Below are positions 26,896 to 35,283 of a DNA stretch of 64,000 nt, piece by piece. The position numbers and the translations under genes are program-made. The notes under the pieces are model-generated. The model saw nothing but the letters and a program-made list of their open reading frames with translations, made no database searches and was not told the origin of the DNA. The first letter of the stretch is position 1. Each line of letters opens with the position of its first letter. The stretch is from an uncultured Eubacteriales bacterium (GTDB taxonomy: Bacteria > Bacillota > Clostridia > Oscillospirales > CAG-272). The stretch spans positions 1 through 64,000 of the forward strand of contig CAJLXA010000003.1 in assembly GCA_905210485.1 (NCBI GenBank), given 5' to 3'.

Positions 26896-28251
26896 TCAAT
26901 AAGCCGCGAGTTTTTCGGCAATGGCCGCGGCGACGCGTTCGGTCATGGCGCGTACCTTTTCTTCGTCCGCACCCTCCATCATAACGCGCAGAAGCGGTTC
27001 CGTGCCGGAAGGACGGACAACAAGACGACCGTTGTCACCGATCTCTTTTTCCGCGTCCGCGATGATGGCACGTACGTCACGGTCGGTATAAAACGCGATT
27101 TTCCCTTCGGGAGATACGCGGAGATTGACCAGATATTGCGGATAGCGGCGCATAGTTTTTTTCAGTTCGGACAGCGGCTTTTTCGTGTTTGCCATCATGG
27201 ACAGGACGTGTGCCGCCGTAAGTTGACCGTCGCCGGTCGTGGCGTAGTCACGCAGGATCAGATGACCGGACTGTTCGCCGCCGAAAGAGAGGTCTTCCAG
27301 ATTCAGCGTTTCCAGAACATAACGGTCGCCGACCTTGGCGGGAATAAACGTAAGGCCGTTTTCTTCACAGAATTTTGAAAAGCCGAAGTTGGTCATAATG
27401 GTGCCCACAACGGTATTTTTCTTGAGTTTGCCGCGTTTCTTCATATCAAGAGCCATCATGGCCATGATCATGTCGCCGTCGATTTCTTCACCGTTTTCGT
27501 CGACCATCAGGCAACGGTCGGCATCGCCGTCAAATGCGGCGCCGCCGTCAAGCTTATGGCGTTTGACATAAGCGGAAAGCTGTTCAAGATGCGTGGAACC
27601 GCATTTGTCATTGATATTGATGCCGTCGGGATTGTCGGACAGCATGACGCACTCCGCTCCGAGAGAAGTGAAGAAGGTTTCGGCGCTGCGGGAAGCAGAG
27701 CCGTTGGCACAGTCCAGCGCGATGCGAAGTCCGTCGAAACGGGTGGGCGTGGATTCGCGCAAATGTTCGATATAGTCCCGCACAGCCGAATCCTCAATAT
27801 ATATACGTCCGATCTGACGGCTTGCGGCGTGCGCCGGTTCGGGAGAATGATCGAGAACAATGGATTCAATCTGTTCTTCCAGTTCATCGGGAAGTTTGAA
27901 GCCGTCGCCGCCGAATATCTTAATGCCGTTGTATTCATAGGCATTGTGCGACGCGGAGATCATGATGCCTGCCGTGGCGGCATATTTTCCTACAAGATAG
28001 GCGATGGCCGGTGTGGGCACAACGCCCAAAATCACAACGTCCGCACCCACCGAGCAAAGACCTGCGGCAAGCGCCGAAGCGAGCATTTCCGAGGAAATAC
28101 GGGTATCGTATCCGACGATCACCTTGGATTTATAATGTTTTTGCCCGGAAAGAACGGTGGCGGCCGCACGGCCGATCTCCAGAGCCATTTCGCAGGTCAG
28201 GAATTCATTGGCGACACCGCGGACGCCGTCTGTACCGAATAATCTTCTCAT
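26896..28251 (-). CDS. glmM: Phosphoglucosamine mutase
   Basis: A 451-residue alpha-D-phosphohexomutase that converts glucosamine-6-phosphate to glucosamine-1-phosphate. It begins RRLFGTDGVRGVAN, has the phosphoserine loop MISASHNAYEYNGIK near residue 100, the metal-binding DGDADRC near 240, the sugar-specificity loop GGEQSGH, and the phosphate-binding RPSGTEPLLRV near the C-terminus. The ATG at 28251 has GGAG 8 nt upstream. It sits between the acyltransferase gene and glmS in one tight operon. Confidence 0.97.
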   Translation of the reverse strand: MRRLFGTDGVRGVANEFLTCEMALEIGRAAATVLSGQKHYKSKVIVGYDTRISSEMLASALAAGLCSVGADVVILGVVPTPAIAYLVGKYAATAGIMISASHNAYEYNGIKIFGGDGFKLPDELEEQIESIVLDHSPEPAHAASRQIGRIYIEDSAVRDYIEHLRESTPTRFDGLRIALDCANGSASRSAETFFTSLGAECVMLSDNPDGININDKCGSTHLEQLSAYVKRHKLDGGAAFDGDADRCLMVDENGEEIDGDMIMAMMALDMKKRGKLKKNTVVGTIMTNFGFSKFCEENGLTFIPAKVGDRYVLETLNLEDLSFGGEQSGHLILRDYATTGDGQLTAAHVLSMMANTKKPLSELKKTMRRYPQYLVNLRVSPEGKIAFYTDRDVRAIIADAEKEIGDNGRLVVRPSGTEPLLRVMMEGADEEKVRAMTERVAAAIAEKLAAY

Positions 28252-28272
28252 ATAGGTTGCTCCGTTTCTGGT

Positions 28273-28956
28273 TTATATAATCGTATTTTCTTCTTTGCGG
28301 GGGACAATATGCTTTTCATCTTTATAGATTACATGGGCGGGAATGATGCCGCGGACGCGTGAAAGCGGGTAAATAATGCTTTTACGTCCGATGACGGAGC
28401 CGGGGCAGAGAACGGAGTTACAACCGACTTCGGCGTAATCGCCGAGCATGACGCCGAGTTTGCGGAGACCTGTCGGATAATCGCTTTCCCCGTGTACGGT
28501 AATGCCGGCTTTATCGGAACGGAAGTTGGATGCGATGCTTCCGGCTCCCATATGCGATTTATAGCCGAGCACAGAGTCGCCGACATAATTATAATGCGGG
28601 ATCTGTACGCCGTCCATAATGACGGCATTTTTGATTTCGGTGGAATTTCCGACGACGCACCCTTCGCCGATCAGGGCCGAACCGCGTATAAACGCGCAGT
28701 GACGTACCTCGGTGTTTTTACCGATGATGGTGGGGCCGTCAATGCATGCCGTGGGACTGATGACGGCGTCGTTATGTATATAGACATCGCCCGGTAAGGC
28801 ACGGTATTCCGCGGGGTTCAGAGATTTTCCGAGCGTGCGGATAAATTCAGACAGACCGGGAAGAACCTCCCACGGGTACCGCGCGGTAAGGAAAAGCGAT
28901 TTTGCCAATGTATGCGACAAATCAAACAGTTCTTCTGTTTTCGGTGTGTTTGCCAT
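28273..28956 (-). CDS. Left-handed beta-helix acyltransferase resembling the acetyltransferase half of GlmU
   Basis: A 227-residue hexapeptide-repeat protein. A short helical N-terminus (to about 55) is followed by imperfect I/V-G-x4 repeats (ISPTACIDGPTIIGKNTEV, ALIGEGCVVGNSTEI). The segment QIPHYNYVGDSVLG then GAGSIASNFRSDK closely mirrors the catalytic part of GlmU, where the His and GD act in acetylating glucosamine-1-phosphate. No nucleotidyltransferase domain is present. With glmM and glmS directly downstream, I infer glucosamine-1-phosphate N-acetyltransferase activity, the uridylyl transfer being done by another protein. A nucleotide-sugar pyrophosphorylase remnant or regulator is the main alternative. 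The ATG at 28956 has AGAGGT 7 nt upstream. Confidence 0.82.
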   Translation of the reverse strand: MANTPKTEELFDLSHTLAKSLFLTARYPWEVLPGLSEFIRTLGKSLNPAEYRALPGDVYIHNDAVISPTACIDGPTIIGKNTEVRHCAFIRGSALIGEGCVVGNSTEIKNAVIMDGVQIPHYNYVGDSVLGYKSHMGAGSIASNFRSDKAGITVHGESDYPTGLRKLGVMLGDYAEVGCNSVLCPGSVIGRKSIIYPLSRVRGIIPAHVIYKDEKHIVPRKEENTII

Positions 28957-28998
28957 CGTATTACCTCTTTTAACACAAAAATAATCAAAATCAACACT

Positions 28999-29027
28999 AT
29001 TTTATCATATATGTCTTGAAAAGTCAA
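28999..29027 (-). promoter_or_regulatory. Promoter of the acyltransferase-glmM-glmS operon
   Basis: TTGACT-17 nt-TAAAAT on the minus strand, 42 nt before the first ATG. Confidence 0.75.
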
Positions 29028-29138
29028 TCCGATTCTTACTTTTAGCAACATTGTGTTATAATTAAACCCTGTAAAAATGGTTTCGTGCGATTCCGACAAA
29101 GACTTCTGCAGAAATCTTGAAAATCTTTTAAAAACCTA

Positions 29139-29167
29139 TTGACAAAAATGTACGAATATGCTATCAT
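29139..29167 (+). promoter_or_regulatory. Promoter of the metal-efflux operon
   Basis: TTGACA-17 nt-TATCAT, with the ArsR-type operator starting 4 nt after the -10. Confidence 0.8.
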
Positions 29168-29171
29168 ACGT

Positions 29172-29187
29172 TTGAACAAATGTTCAA
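29172..29187 (+). promoter_or_regulatory. ArsR/SmtB-type operator
   Basis: TTGAACAAATGTTCAA is a 16-nt palindrome with one mismatch covering the expected transcription start. It contains the TGAACA-N-x-TGTTCA core typical of ArsR/SmtB-family operators, and the next gene encodes such a regulator, so autoregulation is likely. Confidence 0.8.
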
Positions 29188-29206
29188 GTGTTGAAAGGAG
29201 GGGGCC

Positions 29207-29593
29207 ATGACAGACCACACGGAAACTACGGAAAACACGGAAGAAATGCCCCATTGCGATTATAAACATGCGCACGGTGCACTGATTGAAAAACTGAAAG
29301 CCGATACGCCCGCGAGAGAAACGCTGAATAAACTTTCGGATTTGTATAAGGTTTTCGGCGATGAAACGCGTATCCGGATTCTGTACGCGCTTTTTGAAAG
29401 CGAACTTTGCGTATGCGATATTGCGCAGCTTTTATCCCTGACGGTTTCTGCCGTTTCCCATCAGTTGCGGATCCTGAAACAGGCGAGGCTCGTCGACTAT
29501 CGAAGGAGCGGTAAAGCCGTATTTTACTCGCTTGCGGACGCACATGTGCGTTTGATTATCGCGCAGGGAATCGATCACGTCAGCGAGAGATGA
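29207..29593 (+). CDS. ArsR/SmtB-family metal-sensing repressor (CadC/CzrA-like)
   Basis: A 128-residue winged-helix repressor expected to bind the adjacent palindrome and release it on metal binding. After a His/Glu-rich N-terminus (HCDYKHAHGA) comes the core FGDETRIRILYALFESELCVCDIAQLL (in two parts), whose ELCVCD carries the alpha-3 metal site of CadC/ArsR, and the recognition helix TVSAVSHQLRILKQARLV. The C-terminal helix has DAHVRLIIAQGIDHV, with Asp and His residues placed as in the alpha-5 zinc site of SmtB/CzrA. Both sites may exist. The ATG at 29207 follows AGGAGG. First gene of the efflux operon. Confidence 0.9.
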   Translation: MTDHTETTENTEEMPHCDYKHAHGALIEKLKADTPARETLNKLSDLYKVFGDETRIRILYALFESELCVCDIAQLLSLTVSAVSHQLRILKQARLVDYRRSGKAVFYSLADAHVRLIIAQGIDHVSER

Positions 29594-29653
29594 ATTTTTG
29601 TTTTATCTGAATTCTTATCAAAAACAGTATATGAAAAGGAGAGTTTTAACGTT

Positions 29654-29875
29654 ATGAAAAAATCATTTGCCATTGAAGACCTGGATTGCGCACATTGCGC
29701 GTCGAAAATCGAAGAAGGGATCAAAAAAATCGAGGGCGTTGAATCCGCCAGCGTTAACTTCCTTGCGGCAAAGTTCACGCTGACTGCCGACGACGCCGTA
29801 TTTTCCTCGGTACTGGAAAAAGCGTTGGCCGTGTTCAAAAAGATCGAGCCGGATTGCCGGGTGATTGTTAAATGA
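29654..29875 (+). CDS. Stand-alone heavy-metal-associated (HMA) domain protein
   Basis: A 73-residue ferredoxin-fold metal-binding protein. The motif LDCAHCASKIEEGIKKIEG gives the CxxC metal site (here DCAHC). It lacks any membrane part. Its stop overlaps the ATPase start by 4 nt (ATGA), so the two are translationally coupled. The ATPase itself has no HMA domain, so this protein is probably its detached metal-binding domain or chaperone. The ATG at 29654 has AAGGAG 12 nt upstream. Confidence 0.88.
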   Translation: MKKSFAIEDLDCAHCASKIEEGIKKIEGVESASVNFLAAKFTLTADDAVFSSVLEKALAVFKKIEPDCRVIVK

Positions 29876-31755
29876 AGAAGAAACAAAAACGGGTACTCCT
29901 GCGCATTATACTGTCGGCGGTGCTTCTGCTGACATTGGCGATACTTGAAAAATTTCCGCTGAAGGATGCGCCGCGGCTTCTTTTGTTCTTCCTTTATTGT
30001 GTTCCGTATCTCATTATCGGTTACGATGTTTTGCTTCGTGCGGGCAAGAACATTGTAAACGGTAATCTGTTTGACGAAAACTTTCTTATGTCCATTGCCA
30101 CGATCGGCGCGTTCGCCGTCAGTTTTCTCGGCGATAAGGTGGAGTTTGAAGAAGCGGTATTCGTCATGCTCTTTTACCAGGTGGGCGAACTGTTCCAAAG
30201 TATTGCCGTGGGCAGAAGCCGCAATGCGATTTCCGACCTGATGAACATACGCCCGGATTATGCGAACCTTGAGCGCGACGGGGAAGTGACGCGCGTCGCC
30301 CCCGAAGAGGTGGCAGTCGGCGATGTGATTGTTATCCGCCCCGGTGAAAAGATTCCGCTTGACGGTACGATTATCGAAGGCACTTCGGACGTGAACACCG
30401 CCGCATTGACCGGCGAATCGTTTCCGCGTGCGGTCGGCGCCGGCGACGCCGTATACAGCGGCTGTGTAAACGGCGCCGGTTTACTGCGCATGAAGGCCGA
30501 TAAACCCTATGAAGATTCCACGGTAGCGCGGATCCTGTCGCTTGTGGAAAATGCGGCGTCACGCAAATCGAAAAGTGAAAATTTCATTACGGTCTTTGCC
30601 CGGTATTATACGCCGACCGTTGTTTTCCTCTCGGTTTTACTGGCTTTTCTTCCGCCGCTCATTTCCGGGAACTTTGCGGCCAATTTTATTACATGGTTGA
30701 CGCGGGCGCTTATGTTTCTCGTTGTTTCCTGTCCCTGCGCCCTGGTTATTTCGGTACCGCTTTCTTTCTTCGGCGGTATCGGCGCCGCTTCCCGCCGCGG
30801 TATTCTCGTCAAAGGCTCTATGTATCTTGAGGGACTTTCGTCCGTGAAAACGGTCGTTTTCGATAAGACCGGTACGCTGACCGTCGGCAACTTTTCGGTG
30901 ACCGAGGTTGCGCCCGTCGGTATGACGGAAACGGAATTGCTGTATTATGCCGCGGCGGCCGAAAGTTACTCCACGCATCCGATCGCGCTTGCATTGCGCA
31001 AAGCGGCCAAAACCGACGGTGCGGTCGTGAGCGACGTGACGGAGATTCCCGCGCACGGCCTGTCCGCAACGGTGGACGGTAAAAAAATTCTTGCGGGAAA
31101 CCGTGCGTTGATGGACAAAGAGGGCATCGCTTTCACGCCCTATTCCGGTGACGGCAGTGTTGTCTACATTGCCTGCGACGGCGTTTACTGCGGTTATGTC
31201 GCTGTGGCGGACGTAGTGAAGCCGGATGCCGATTCGGCAATCGGCGATTTGAAAATGAGGGGAATCCGTACCGTAATGCTGACGGGCGACCGCGAAAAAG
31301 CGGGGCGCGCGGTGGCAGAGCAACTGGAACTTGACGAATATCATACGGAACTGCTTGCCGCCGATAAGGTTGAAAAGGTCGAAGAAATGCTTTCTTCGAT
31401 GCCTCACGGCAAAAAGTTGATGTTTGTCGGCGACGGTGTAAATGACGCGCCGGTTCTGTCACGGGCGGATATCGGCGTTGCGATGGGGGGACTCGGTTCG
31501 GACGCCGCCATTGAGGCCGCGGATATTGTGCTGATGGACGATAATCCCGAAAAAATCGCCGAGGCAATCGAAATATCCAAATCGACCTTGCAGATTGTAC
31601 GGGAGAATATTATTTTCGCTCTCGGCGTCAAGGTAGCGGTTCTGATATTGTCGGCAATCGGTCTGACGGATCTCCGGCTTGCGGTATTTGCCGATGTCGG
31701 TGTGGCGGTACTGGCCATTATCAACGCTATGCGTGCGTTGCGATTCAATAAATAA
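29872..31755 (+). CDS. P1B-type Zn/Cd/Pb-transporting ATPase
   Basis: A 627-residue heavy-metal efflux pump. Membrane segments near the N-terminus lead to the actuator domain (TGES), the transmembrane metal site SCPCALVIS, the phosphorylation motif DKTGTLTVG, the HP motif STHPIALAL, and the GDGVNDAPVL hinge. The CPC motif with following SVPLSFFGGIGAASRRGILVKG fits the zinc/cadmium/lead group (ZntA/CadA) better than copper pumps. The usual N-terminal HMA domain is absent and encoded by the preceding gene. Regulation is expected through the ArsR protein. Confidence 0.92.
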   Translation: MKKKQKRVLLRIILSAVLLLTLAILEKFPLKDAPRLLLFFLYCVPYLIIGYDVLLRAGKNIVNGNLFDENFLMSIATIGAFAVSFLGDKVEFEEAVFVMLFYQVGELFQSIAVGRSRNAISDLMNIRPDYANLERDGEVTRVAPEEVAVGDVIVIRPGEKIPLDGTIIEGTSDVNTAALTGESFPRAVGAGDAVYSGCVNGAGLLRMKADKPYEDSTVARILSLVENAASRKSKSENFITVFARYYTPTVVFLSVLLAFLPPLISGNFAANFITWLTRALMFLVVSCPCALVISVPLSFFGGIGAASRRGILVKGSMYLEGLSSVKTVVFDKTGTLTVGNFSVTEVAPVGMTETELLYYAAAAESYSTHPIALALRKAAKTDGAVVSDVTEIPAHGLSATVDGKKILAGNRALMDKEGIAFTPYSGDGSVVYIACDGVYCGYVAVADVVKPDADSAIGDLKMRGIRTVMLTGDREKAGRAVAEQLELDEYHTELLAADKVEKVEEMLSSMPHGKKLMFVGDGVNDAPVLSRADIGVAMGGLGSDAAIEAADIVLMDDNPEKIAEAIEISKSTLQIVRENIIFALGVKVAVLILSAIGLTDLRLAVFADVGVAVLAIINAMRALRFNK

Positions 31756-31758
31756 AGC

Positions 31759-31782
31759 CGTAAATAAGTAAATATTTATTTA
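31759..31782. repeat. A/T-rich near-palindrome after the metal ATPase
   Basis: GTAAATAA at the left and TTATTTAC at the right frame another GTAAATA. It may be an A/T-rich spacer or a weak binding site; no function can be assigned. Confidence 0.35.
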
Positions 31783-31804
31783 CAGCATGCCTGCTTTTCA
31801 AAAG

Positions 31805-31842
31805 AAAGAATCCGAACGGCGAAAACCGTTCGGATTCTTTTT
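31805..31842. terminator. Bidirectional terminator between the metal ATPase and thrS
   Basis: A 15-bp stem AAAGAATCCGAACGG with a 6-nt loop; T-run on the right and A-rich on the left. Confidence 0.92.
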
Positions 31843-31857
31843 ATCATTATGGGAGCA

Positions 31858-33624
31858 TCAACTCTTGCGGGTAGCGATTTCGTCTTTCAGTTTGGCGATG
31901 AATTCGTCAAGCGTCATGGTGACGGTCTCGGCAGTATCGCGGTTGCGGACAGAGACCGTGCCGTTTTCGGCTTCCTGCTGGCCGATAATCACCATATAAG
32001 GAACGCGGTCAACGACCTGCGCTTCACGGATCATATAACCGATCTTTTCATTGCGGTCGTCCAGTTCGACGCGGATTTTCTCGTTACGGAGTTTTTCATA
32101 TACCGTGCGGCCGTATGCTGCGCATTTTTCGGAAACAAGAAGTACCTTTGCCTGCGTCGGAGCCAGCCATGCAGGGAATTTACCGGCGTAATGTTCCGTC
32201 AGGATACCGATAAAGCGTTCGATGGAGCCGAAGCATACACGGTGCACCATGATCGGACGTTCTTTTTGTCCGCTTTCCGCGGTATATTCCAGTCCGAAGT
32301 TGAGAGGCATCTGGAAGTCGAGCTGGATAGTGCCGCATTGCCAGGTTCTTCCCAGCGAATCTTCAAGGTGAAAATCAATTTTCGGTCCGTAGAACGCGCC
32401 GTCTCCTTCGTTTATCACATAAGGAAGACCGATCTTTTCCAATGCGGTAATAAGACCGTTTGTGGCTGCTTCCCAGTCCTCGTCGCTGCCCATACTGTTT
32501 TCGGGACGTGTGGAGAGTTCGACATGGTACTTGAAGCCGAATTTGTTATATACTTCGTTGATAAGATTGACAACGCCGATGATCTCGTCGGTAATCTGGT
32601 CGCGGCGCATGAAGATATGCGCGTCGTCCTGCGTGAAGCAACGGACACGGAACAGACCGTGGAGCGCGCCTTTCAGCTCATGGCGGTGAACCAGACCCAG
32701 TTCGCCGGCACGGATCGGCAGATCGCGGTAACTGTGAAGCTGGCTTTTGTAAACCATAACGCCGCCGGGACAGTTCATCGGTTTGATGCAATAGACTTCG
32801 TCATCAATCATGGTGGAGTACATGTTGTCTTTATAGTGATCCCAGTGGCCGCTGGTTTCCCACAGATGACGATTCATGATAAGCGGTGTGGATATTTCCA
32901 CATAATTTTCGCGGGTATGAATTTCGCGCCAGTAATCAATCAGCGCATTGCGGAGCTGCATACCTTTCGGCAGGAAAAAGGGGAAGCCGGGGGCTTCGTC
33001 GCAAAGCATGAAAAGATTCATTTCCTTGCCGATACGGCGGTGATCGCGTTTCTCCGCTTCTTCAAGAAGACGGAGATAGTTGTCCAGCTCTTCCTGCGTG
33101 CGGAAAGCGATACCCTTAATACGGGTAAGCATTTTATTGTTTTTGTCGTTTTTCCAGTATGCGCCCGATTGCCCCATCAGTTTGAAGGCTTTCAGCGCTT
33201 TTGTATAGCACAGGTGAGGGCCGACGCACATGTCCACATATTCGCCCTGTTTATAGAAACTGATAACGGCATCTTCGGGGAGATCGCCGATGTGTTCCAC
33301 CTTGTATTTTTCGCCGCGGGCTTCCATGTCGGCGATCGCTTCGGCACGGGGGAGCGTATAGGGTTTGATCGGCAGGTTTTCTTTTACGATCTTTTTCATT
33401 TCCTTTTCGATGTTGGCAAGATCGTCTTCCGAAAGTTTGGTTTCGCCGAGGTCAATATCGTAGTAGAATCCTTTTTCGTTTGCGGGGCCGTACGCAAAGT
33501 TGGCGTGCGGATACAGTCGTTTTACGGCCTGCGCGAGAATATGAGCGGCTGTATGGCGCAGAATGTGCAGTTCTTCTTCGGGGGCACATTCGGCTACATG
33601 GCCGTCGTTGTAGATGACTTTCAT
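31858..33624 (-). CDS. thrS: Threonyl-tRNA synthetase lacking the TGS domain
   Basis: A 588-residue class II synthetase that charges tRNA-Thr. The editing (N2/SAD) domain has HTAAHILAQAVKRLYP and CVGPHLC. The catalytic core has motif 2 (FRVRCFTQDDAHIF), MNCPGGVMVYKS with the zinc Cys, and motif 3 (GSIERFIGIL). The C-terminal anticodon domain ends the chain. Only about 18 residues precede the editing domain, so the usual N-terminal TGS domain (about 60 residues) is missing. The ATG at 33624 follows AAAGGAG, and no in-frame extension would supply the domain. A T-box leader precedes it. Confidence 0.96.
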   Translation of the reverse strand: MKVIYNDGHVAECAPEEELHILRHTAAHILAQAVKRLYPHANFAYGPANEKGFYYDIDLGETKLSEDDLANIEKEMKKIVKENLPIKPYTLPRAEAIADMEARGEKYKVEHIGDLPEDAVISFYKQGEYVDMCVGPHLCYTKALKAFKLMGQSGAYWKNDKNNKMLTRIKGIAFRTQEELDNYLRLLEEAEKRDHRRIGKEMNLFMLCDEAPGFPFFLPKGMQLRNALIDYWREIHTRENYVEISTPLIMNRHLWETSGHWDHYKDNMYSTMIDDEVYCIKPMNCPGGVMVYKSQLHSYRDLPIRAGELGLVHRHELKGALHGLFRVRCFTQDDAHIFMRRDQITDEIIGVVNLINEVYNKFGFKYHVELSTRPENSMGSDEDWEAATNGLITALEKIGLPYVINEGDGAFYGPKIDFHLEDSLGRTWQCGTIQLDFQMPLNFGLEYTAESGQKERPIMVHRVCFGSIERFIGILTEHYAGKFPAWLAPTQAKVLLVSEKCAAYGRTVYEKLRNEKIRVELDDRNEKIGYMIREAQVVDRVPYMVIIGQQEAENGTVSVRNRDTAETVTMTLDEFIAKLKDEIATRKS

Positions 33625-33683
33625 AAGTGATCTCCTTTATTTTGATGATGTTTTAAGTGCGGATAGATAATTGCATAAAAGAA

Positions 33684-33905
33684 ATAAAAAAACCCTGACA
33701 CAGCGCAAAACTGTTGTCAAGGGTGCGATAGGCACGGTTCCACCTTGAATTTTCACTCATTGAATATGCAATTATGAACGCAGGCGGTATCTTTCGGGAC
33801 TTGTCGGCCATGTTTTCAGCAGTGCACGGCTCTCTGTGCGACGGTGACCCGCAGACATGTTCTGCGCTTCGGAACACACGGTTCCTTTCGATTGTTCGAT
33901 TTACT
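33684..33905 (-). ncRNA. T-box leader of thrS
   Basis: The leader contains the T-box sequence AAGGTGGAACCGTG (complement of 33733-33746), which pairs with the tRNA acceptor end, then a terminator hairpin (CCCTTGACAACAG/CTGTGTCAGGG, plus-strand 33693-33723) with seven T. A long helical Stem I region occupies about 33775-33895. Uncharged tRNA-Thr should stabilise the antiterminator and allow thrS expression. I did not assign the specifier codon; threonine follows from the gene. In-frame reading of this stretch as protein was rejected. Confidence 0.93.
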
Positions 33906-33911
33906 TTTTTC

Positions 33912-33940
33912 ATTATAACACGGTGAAATTTCTTTGTCAA
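33912..33940 (-). promoter_or_regulatory. Consensus promoter of the thrS leader
   Basis: TTGACA-17 nt-TATAAT on the minus strand, a perfect match to the sigma-A consensus. Confidence 0.9.
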
Positions 33941-34031
33941 GAAATTCGGAGAAAAAAGCGGGAGAAACGGCGACTTTTTTTCTTTTTCCCCAAAAGGTCG
34001 AAAAAGGGAATACGAAAATATGTCTTTTCCC

Positions 34032-34060
34032 TTGACATTACGAGCAATTTCGGATATAAT
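34032..34060 (+). promoter_or_regulatory. Consensus promoter for the HPr-like gene
   Basis: TTGACA-17 nt-TATAAT, ending 37 nt before the ATG and divergent from the thrS promoter. Confidence 0.9.
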
Positions 34061-34097
34061 ACCTATAAAAGGATATACGAGATACGGAGGATTTACG

Positions 34098-34331
34098 ATG
34101 ACCAACATGTATATTCGCTTGCATACGATTGAAGATGTGCGCAAATTCGTGAATATTGTCACCGCGTCCGATTGTGAAATGGATCTCACGTCGGGGCGTT
34201 ACATTGTCGACGCCAAGTCGATCATGGGCATTTTCAGTCTGGATCTGCTTTCGCCGATTCTGCTGACCATTCACGGCGAACCGACAGCGGATCTTTTGCA
34301 GGCGCTTCAGCCGTTCAAAGCAGAAAAATAA
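34098..34331 (+). CDS. HPr-like protein without the catalytic histidine
   Basis: A 77-residue HPr-fold protein. The C-terminal half, GRYIVDAKSIMGIFSLDLLS, aligns with the HPr segment around regulatory Ser46 (KSIMG). The N-terminal active-site motif GxHARPA, which carries phosphorylatable His15, is replaced by RLHTIEDVRKF. It therefore should not pass phosphate in the PTS but could still be a target of HPr kinase or bind CcpA, as Crh does in Bacillus. That regulatory role is inference; no PTS genes are nearby. The ATG at 34098 follows GGAGG with 7-nt spacing, and the gene is monocistronic. Confidence 0.82.
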   Translation: MTNMYIRLHTIEDVRKFVNIVTASDCEMDLTSGRYIVDAKSIMGIFSLDLLSPILLTIHGEPTADLLQALQPFKAEK

Positions 34332-34352
34332 ACGGAATTCCGTTTTGAAAAA

Positions 34353-34385
34353 TACAGCCGCGCAGATATGCGCGGCTGTATTTTT
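34353..34385. terminator. Bidirectional terminator between the HPr-like gene and rsmI
   Basis: A 12-bp perfect stem TACAGCCGCGCA with GATA loop, T-rich on both outgoing strands. Confidence 0.92.
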
Positions 34386-35283
34386 ATTTATTCGTATGAT
34401 TCAGCAGTTTGTACAGCGCGTTTTTCGGCATGCCGCGATCATGGGCGGCGGCTTTGATGGCGTCCATGCGGGAAAGACCGCTTCTTTCATAGTAGGCGAC
34501 ATGTTCTTCTTCCGTCAGTGAAAGGAGGGGATTTTCCTCCGCCGCAGGAACGGCGTTTTCTCCGAAATGTTCGGCGGCGCCTTCAAGGATCAACACATAT
34601 TCGCCGCGGGGCGATTCCTTTTCATAGTAAGCGGTTGCCTGCTTCAGGGAAAGACGCAGTATTTCTTCGTTCCGCTTCGTCAGTTCGCGGCAAAGCGCGA
34701 TTCTGCGGTCACCGAAAACAGCGCAAAGGTCGTCAAGCGTTTCGGTGAGGCGGTGCGGCGCCTCATAAAAAATCAGCGTGCGCCGTTCGTTTTTCAAAGT
34801 TTCGAGGTAGCGGCAACGTTCCGTTTTCTTTTGCGGCAGAAATCCCTCAAAAGCAAAACGGCGCGTGGACAGTCCCGAAAGCGACAGGGCGTCGATTGCG
34901 GCACAGCATCCGGGTATCGCTGTCACGGGAATGTCGTTTTCGGCGCAGAGCCGTACAATGTCCTCACCGGGATCGCTGACGGCGGGGGTGCCGGCGTCGG
35001 TTATAAGTGCGCAGGATTCCCCTGCGAGAAGACGACGGACGATGCTTTCTCCGCGCATCTTTTTATTGTGTTCAAAATAACTTATCATCGGCTTTTTTAT
35101 ATGAAACACCGACAGAAGTTTCCCGGAATTGCGCGTGTCTTCGGCGGCCACGAAATCCACTTCGGACAGCACTTTAACGGCGCGCGGCGATAGATCGGAC
35201 AGATTGCCGATCGGCGTCGCAACAAGGTACAGCATACCGTGTTCAACGCGGTTTTTTTCTTCAGTATGGTTTATGTCTGACAT
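34384..35283 (-). CDS. rsmI: 16S rRNA (cytidine1402-2'-O)-methyltransferase RsmI
   Basis: A 299-residue SAM-dependent tetrapyrrole-methylase-fold enzyme that methylates the 2'-O of C1402 in 16S rRNA. Family motifs are LYLVATPIGNLSDLSPRAV, AAEDTRNSGKLL, ITDAGTPAVSDPG and PGCCAAIDALSLSGL. The ATG at 35283 has GGAG 8 nt upstream and overlaps the trmN6 end by 13 nt. An internal Met at 35235 matches the shorter form of many homologues but has no ribosome site. Confidence 0.95.
   Translation of the reverse strand: MSDINHTEEKNRVEHGMLYLVATPIGNLSDLSPRAVKVLSEVDFVAAEDTRNSGKLLSVFHIKKPMISYFEHNKKMRGESIVRRLLAGESCALITDAGTPAVSDPGEDIVRLCAENDIPVTAIPGCCAAIDALSLSGLSTRRFAFEGFLPQKKTERCRYLETLKNERRTLIFYEAPHRLTETLDDLCAVFGDRRIALCRELTKRNEEILRLSLKQATAYYEKESPRGEYVLILEGAAEHFGENAVPAAEENPLLSLTEEEHVAYYERSGLSRMDAIKAAAHDRGMPKNALYKLLNHTNK

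Noticed and set aside
33653..34189. A 178-codon minus-strand frame over the thrS leader
   Set aside because: It runs through the T-box, its terminator and two promoters; the RNA interpretation explains the sequence.
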